Shown here in pieces: positions 60,951 through 64,000 of a stretch of DNA of 64,000 nucleotides (position 1 is the first letter of the stretch; every line of letters begins with the position of its first letter). The notes beneath the pieces are model-generated. The model ran no database searches. It was not told the DNA's origin and saw only the letters and a list, made by a program, of their open reading frames with translations. A program made the translations under genes and the position numbers. The DNA comes from Mesotoga infera. GTDB lineage: Bacteria > Thermotogota > Thermotogae > Petrotogales > Kosmotogaceae. The stretch is taken from NCBI RefSeq assembly GCF_900157305.1, contig NZ_LS974202.1, positions 124,001-188,000 on the forward strand, in the 5' to 3' direction.

Positions 60951-61778
60951 ATGATACTTGACGGAAAGAGTGTCGCAGAGAAGACATACTCCGAAATAAG
61001 AGAAAAGATCGAAGGCATGGTTTCGCTACCTTCACTGGTTCTCCTCTGTGATGAGCCCGATAGTTCGAACAAGACCTACATGAAATCCATAGTGAAACAG
61101 GGTGAAAAACTTGGAATCAATGTAGTGATTGAAAACACCGGAGAGGATCCCATCGCTCAGGTACACAGGATGAATTCCGATCCCTCCATTGCCGGTGTGA
61201 TGATAATGCATCCGCTCAAAAACGCCGACGAAAAATCCGTGCTTGCCGCACTCGATCCTTCGAAGGATCTCGAAGGGCGTACTGTCTCTAATCTCGGGGG
61301 AATTGTCAACGATGAAGAGTTTTTCGCTCCTCCGACCGCTGAAGCGGTCATGGAGATGCTTTTTCAGTATGATATCAATCCTAAAGGGCGCGATGTCACG
61401 ATAGTGGGACGCTCGAACACGGTTGGTAAACCCCTCGCTCTGCTTTTACTTAAGAAAGGTGTCGACGCGACAGTGACGGTCTGTCACTCCAGAAGCAGGG
61501 ATATTGCCGAGAAAACGTTCAACTCCGATATTGTCGTGAGCGCCGTTGGAATAGCGAAGTTCCTCAAGAGGGAAATGGTAAGGCCCGGTTCCATAGTTAT
61601 AGATGTCGGAATCAACTTCCTCGATGGAAAACTGGTTGGCGACGTCGATTACGACGAAGTAAGCCAGATCGCGGCCGCTATAACCCCTGTGCCGGGTGGT
61701 GTGGGAAGTGTAACCACGGCTTTGCTCTTCAAACATTATTTGAAATCGCTTGAACGTATGGGGAGAATTGCCCGATGA
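60951..61778 (+). CDS. folD: Methylene-THF dehydrogenase / methenyl-THF cyclohydrolase
   Basis: Bifunctional NADP enzyme linking 5,10-methylene-THF and 10-formyl-THF, the step next to Fhs. The 275-residue protein has the catalytic Tyr-x-x-x-Lys segment SNKTYMKSIVKQGEKLGI, PLKNADEKSVLAALDPSKDLEGRT (PLP-type loop of FolD), the Rossmann motif VTIVGRSNTVGKPLALLLL and the ending ITPVPGGVGSVTTALL. The ATG at 60951 is about 5 nt from GAGGTGG. Its stop overlaps the dxs ATG. Confidence 0.94.
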   Translation: MILDGKSVAEKTYSEIREKIEGMVSLPSLVLLCDEPDSSNKTYMKSIVKQGEKLGINVVIENTGEDPIAQVHRMNSDPSIAGVMIMHPLKNADEKSVLAALDPSKDLEGRTVSNLGGIVNDEEFFAPPTAEAVMEMLFQYDINPKGRDVTIVGRSNTVGKPLALLLLKKGVDATVTVCHSRSRDIAEKTFNSDIVVSAVGIAKFLKREMVRPGSIVIDVGINFLDGKLVGDVDYDEVSQIAAAITPVPGGVGSVTTALLFKHYLKSLERMGRIAR

Positions 61779-63655
61779 ATGAAAGCCCTCTTTTCAGGAG
61801 ATTGAAGGATTATACATATCCGCAGCTGGCCATGCTAGCCGAAGAGATAAGAGAGACAATAACATCGGTTGTGGCAACAAACACCGGCCATCTCGCCTCG
61901 AATCTCGGGACAGTGGAGCTCACCCTGGCCCTTTACAGGGTCTTCGATCCAGATAGAGACATAATAATCTGGGATACGGGCCACCAGGCTTATACCCACA
62001 AGATACTAACCGGGCGGTACGGTTCCTTCAGATCTCTCAGAAAAAAGGGCGGTTTGAGCGGCTTTTTGAAAGTATCGGAAAGTCCTTACGATCGTTTTGG
62101 CGCCGGTCACGTGGGAACGGCACTCCCCGCGGCACTCGGTATGGAGAAGTCAGACGAGCTCTTCAGAATCTCCAGAAATATTATCGTAGTGGCCGGTGAC
62201 GGCGCCATTACTTCTGGAATGGCTCTGGAAGCATTGAATCAGATGAAGGATCTCGGTTCTAAAATAAAAGTAATAATGAACGACAACGGCATGAGTATAG
62301 GAAAGAATGTAGGCAGTCTTTCATCGGCGATGGCCGAGATGAGACTCAACCCCTTCTACAGAGAGATCAAGGGAGATCTGAAAAACACGCTTGAAACGAT
62401 GAGGCTCGGCGGCCTGGAGCAATTTCTTTCAAAGATAAAGAGCGGTCTCAAGGCCACCATTCTCGGCGGAAACGTTTTCGAAGATATGGGCTTGAACTAT
62501 ATCGGACCGGTAGGAGGACATGATATTCAGGAGATGGAAACGCTTTTCAACGCGATAAAGGAGATCGATGAACCCTTCTTCGTGCATGTAGTTACGAAAA
62601 AAGGAAAGGGACTCGAGTATGCAGAGAAGAATCCAACACGTTTTCACAGCGTAGGAAAGATAGATCCCGAAAGCGGCGAAAAGCTCTTCGACTCGGCGGA
62701 GGTATCGTACAGCGATGTTTTTGGAAGAACCCTTACAGAGCTGGCTTCTCTCGATCCTTCGATCGTCGCCATTACTGCTGCTATGCCCGACGGAACGGGA
62801 TTGTCCGGCTTCATGGAAAAGTTTCCCGCGCGTTTTTACGATCTTGGTATAACGGAGCAACTATGTACGACCTTCGCGGCCGGAATGGCAATCTCGCACA
62901 GCAAACCCGTCTTCGCGGTTTATTCTACCTTTCTACAGAGAGCCTTTGACCAGCTTGCTCACGATGTGGCCCTTCAGGATCTGCCGGTGCTTTTCGCGAT
63001 CGATAGGGCCGGAATAGTTGGTCAGGATGGTCCGACCCATAACGGTATTTTCGATATTGCTTTTCTTTCCATGCTCCCTAACATGAGAGTTCTCTCTCCT
63101 TCGAGCGTCCAGGAACTCTCGAATATGCTGTACACCCTTCTTCTGAAGAAGGGTATGGAACATCCCACCGCCATAAGATATCCTAGAGAGGCCGAGATCA
63201 TCTCTCTAGAGGAAGTTCTATCATCCATGAAAGAGATAGATCTCTGGAAATGGGAAGAGATAATGCACGGCGAAGGAGGTACGATACTGGCTACCGGCTC
63301 AATGGTGTCGCGTAGTTATGAGGTCGCTTTGAAATACGGCTACTCGCTTTACAACTGTCGCTCGATAAAACCACTAGACGAAAGCACGCTCGAATACATA
63401 TTCGGCAAGTACGATACGATCGTCTGCGTCGAAGAGGGAATCAAAAGGGGTGGTTTCGGCTCCAGTATAGCTCTTGAAGCCATCGAACGCGGTTACACAG
63501 GTAAAATCGATATTGTGGCTATCGACGATTGTTTCTCGCCCCATGGAACCCGGGACGAGATTCTATCTGAACTGGGACTCGACGCCAGGGGAATAGAGAA
63601 AACTATCTCTAAACTGAGAGGTGAAAAAAATGCAAGTGACTACGGAATTCGGTAA
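61775..63655 (+). CDS. dxs: 1-deoxy-D-xylulose-5-phosphate synthase
   Basis: Thiamine-diphosphate enzyme that condenses pyruvate and glyceraldehyde-3-phosphate, the entry to the MEP isoprenoid pathway. The 626-residue protein has TNTGHLASNLGTVELTLAL, WDTGHQAYTHKILTGR, the ThDP motif GDGAITSGMALEALN...NDNGMSI, the cofactor-activating Glu in GITEQLCTTFAAGMA, and DRAGIVGQDGPTHNGIFD, all typical of DXS rather than transketolase. The ATG overlaps the folD stop (ATGA). Its 3' end overlaps the next gene by 26 nt. Confidence 0.94.
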   Translation: MNESPLFRRLKDYTYPQLAMLAEEIRETITSVVATNTGHLASNLGTVELTLALYRVFDPDRDIIIWDTGHQAYTHKILTGRYGSFRSLRKKGGLSGFLKVSESPYDRFGAGHVGTALPAALGMEKSDELFRISRNIIVVAGDGAITSGMALEALNQMKDLGSKIKVIMNDNGMSIGKNVGSLSSAMAEMRLNPFYREIKGDLKNTLETMRLGGLEQFLSKIKSGLKATILGGNVFEDMGLNYIGPVGGHDIQEMETLFNAIKEIDEPFFVHVVTKKGKGLEYAEKNPTRFHSVGKIDPESGEKLFDSAEVSYSDVFGRTLTELASLDPSIVAITAAMPDGTGLSGFMEKFPARFYDLGITEQLCTTFAAGMAISHSKPVFAVYSTFLQRAFDQLAHDVALQDLPVLFAIDRAGIVGQDGPTHNGIFDIAFLSMLPNMRVLSPSSVQELSNMLYTLLLKKGMEHPTAIRYPREAEIISLEEVLSSMKEIDLWKWEEIMHGEGGTILATGSMVSRSYEVALKYGYSLYNCRSIKPLDESTLEYIFGKYDTIVCVEEGIKRGGFGSSIALEAIERGYTGKIDIVAIDDCFSPHGTRDEILSELGLDARGIEKTISKLRGEKNASDYGIR

Positions 63656-63977
63656 AATCGATATTTCTCTTCAGGCAATCTGCTCAATAGTAAAGAAAGT
63701 AGTTTCCGAATCTTATGGACCGGTTAACGTAGGAGCACCACAGACTGGCTTTCTGGCCAAATTGTTTGGAACTGCCGAAGATACAAGAAAGGGAATTAAA
63801 GTAACCGAAGAGATCGATGGCACTCTGGAAATCGACGTGGATCTGATCCTCGAATACGGTGTGAGGATTCCTACTGTTGTGGAAAACATACAGGAGAACG
63901 TCTTCCATAAACTTAAGGAACTCACGGAAGCCACGAATATCAAAGTGAATATACATGTTGTTGGCTTACAGGATTGA
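63630..63977 (+). CDS. Second Asp23/YloU-like protein
   Basis: A 115-residue Asp23-family domain protein without the acidic tail of the first copy: MQVTTEFGKIDISLQAICSIVKKVVSESYGPVNV, then DGTLEIDVDLILEYGVRIPTVVENIQENVFHKLKELTEATNIKVNIHVVGL. I chose the ATG at 63630, about 7 nt after GAGGTG and inside the end of dxs. In many bacteria the yloU gene is followed by the fatty-acid-kinase-type gene yloV/fakA, which the next start codon may belong to. Confidence 0.85.
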   Translation: MQVTTEFGKIDISLQAICSIVKKVVSESYGPVNVGAPQTGFLAKLFGTAEDTRKGIKVTEEIDGTLEIDVDLILEYGVRIPTVVENIQENVFHKLKELTEATNIKVNIHVVGLQD

Positions 63978-63992
63978 CAGGAGGCTTTAGCG

Positions 63993-64000
63993 ATGAAACG
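63993..64000 (+). CDS. Start of a further gene, cut by the window end
   Basis: An ATG at 63993 with an AGGAGG site about 10 nt upstream follows the YloU-like gene by 15 nt. Only two codons are visible. By the usual yloU-yloV order it could be a DhaL-domain (FakA/YloV-like) gene, but nothing in the window shows this. Confidence 0.4.

Noticed and set aside
1-64000. CRISPR arrays, rRNA genes, prophage or integron structures
   Set aside because: No regularly spaced direct repeats, rRNA sequence, phage genes or attC-like arrays were seen by eye.

Overview
The window reads as a chromosome segment of a mesophilic member of the Thermotogota, most like Mesotoga or Kosmotoga. This is inferred from gene content and protein style only: a T. 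maritima-like encapsulin with a ferritin-like cargo gene, an EF-P with the KH-x-MGRG tip as I recall it from T. maritima, four substrate-binding-protein-dependent ABC systems in 64 kb, frequent GTG and TTG starts with strong GGAGG ribosome sites, and tight gene packing. No species call is possible without a search.

Layout. 1-3951 (minus): ROK sugar kinase, a divergent Ppx/GppA-HD protein, and ppk (cut by the window start). 4127-5992 (plus): an ArsR-type regulator abutting a uridine phosphorylase-like gene. 6035-10086 (minus): an oligopeptide-type ABC operon (binding protein, two permeases, no ATPase) ending in an unknown gene. 10268-10665: an IS200/IS605-like element that has both end hairpins and an omega-RNA-like structured region but no tnpA or tnpB. 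10801-15531 (plus): TPR protein, prepilin peptidase, RNase HI, M55 aminopeptidase, and an encapsulin shell with its encapsulated ferritin. 15587-18745 (minus): ileS with a ~215-nt leader. 19120-24578 (minus): a ribose-type sugar ABC operon with two TIM-barrel isomerases. 24579-26369: gene-poor, with a decayed transposase and tRNA-Glu(CTC). 26379-35950: a DUF5050-like protein, a lipase-like hydrolase, rbfA-truB-ribF, an amidase, a polar amino-acid ABC operon behind a probable histidine attenuator, and uvrB. 36053-39352 (minus): a Ca/Na antiporter and the threonine degradation pair tdh-kbl. 40050-44676 (plus): a complete branched-chain amino-acid type ABC operon. 45198-48678: a twice-frameshifted M14 carboxypeptidase, then a truncated and an intact copy of an unrecognised exported protein. 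48783-53173 (minus): a SurA/PpiC-type protein, dus, nadD and obg. 53240-64000 (plus): a long housekeeping run, remA-clpP-mutS-pepQ-efp-asp23-nusB-fhs-folD-dxs-asp23 and the start of one more gene.

Themes. Import and breakdown of peptides, amino acids and sugars dominate, with threonine catabolism and C1-folate genes (fhs, folD) beside them. Translation and RNA genes (ileS, truB, rbfA, dus, obg, efp, nusB) are scattered through. The most interesting regulatory DNA is the amino-acid ABC leader at 33728-33933. It holds a good promoter and a 30-codon peptide with three consecutive His codons. It ends in an intrinsic terminator whose 3' arm is repeated exactly just after the His codons, which is the layout of a ribosome-mediated attenuator. 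The most interesting mobile DNA is the orphan omega-RNA-like element.
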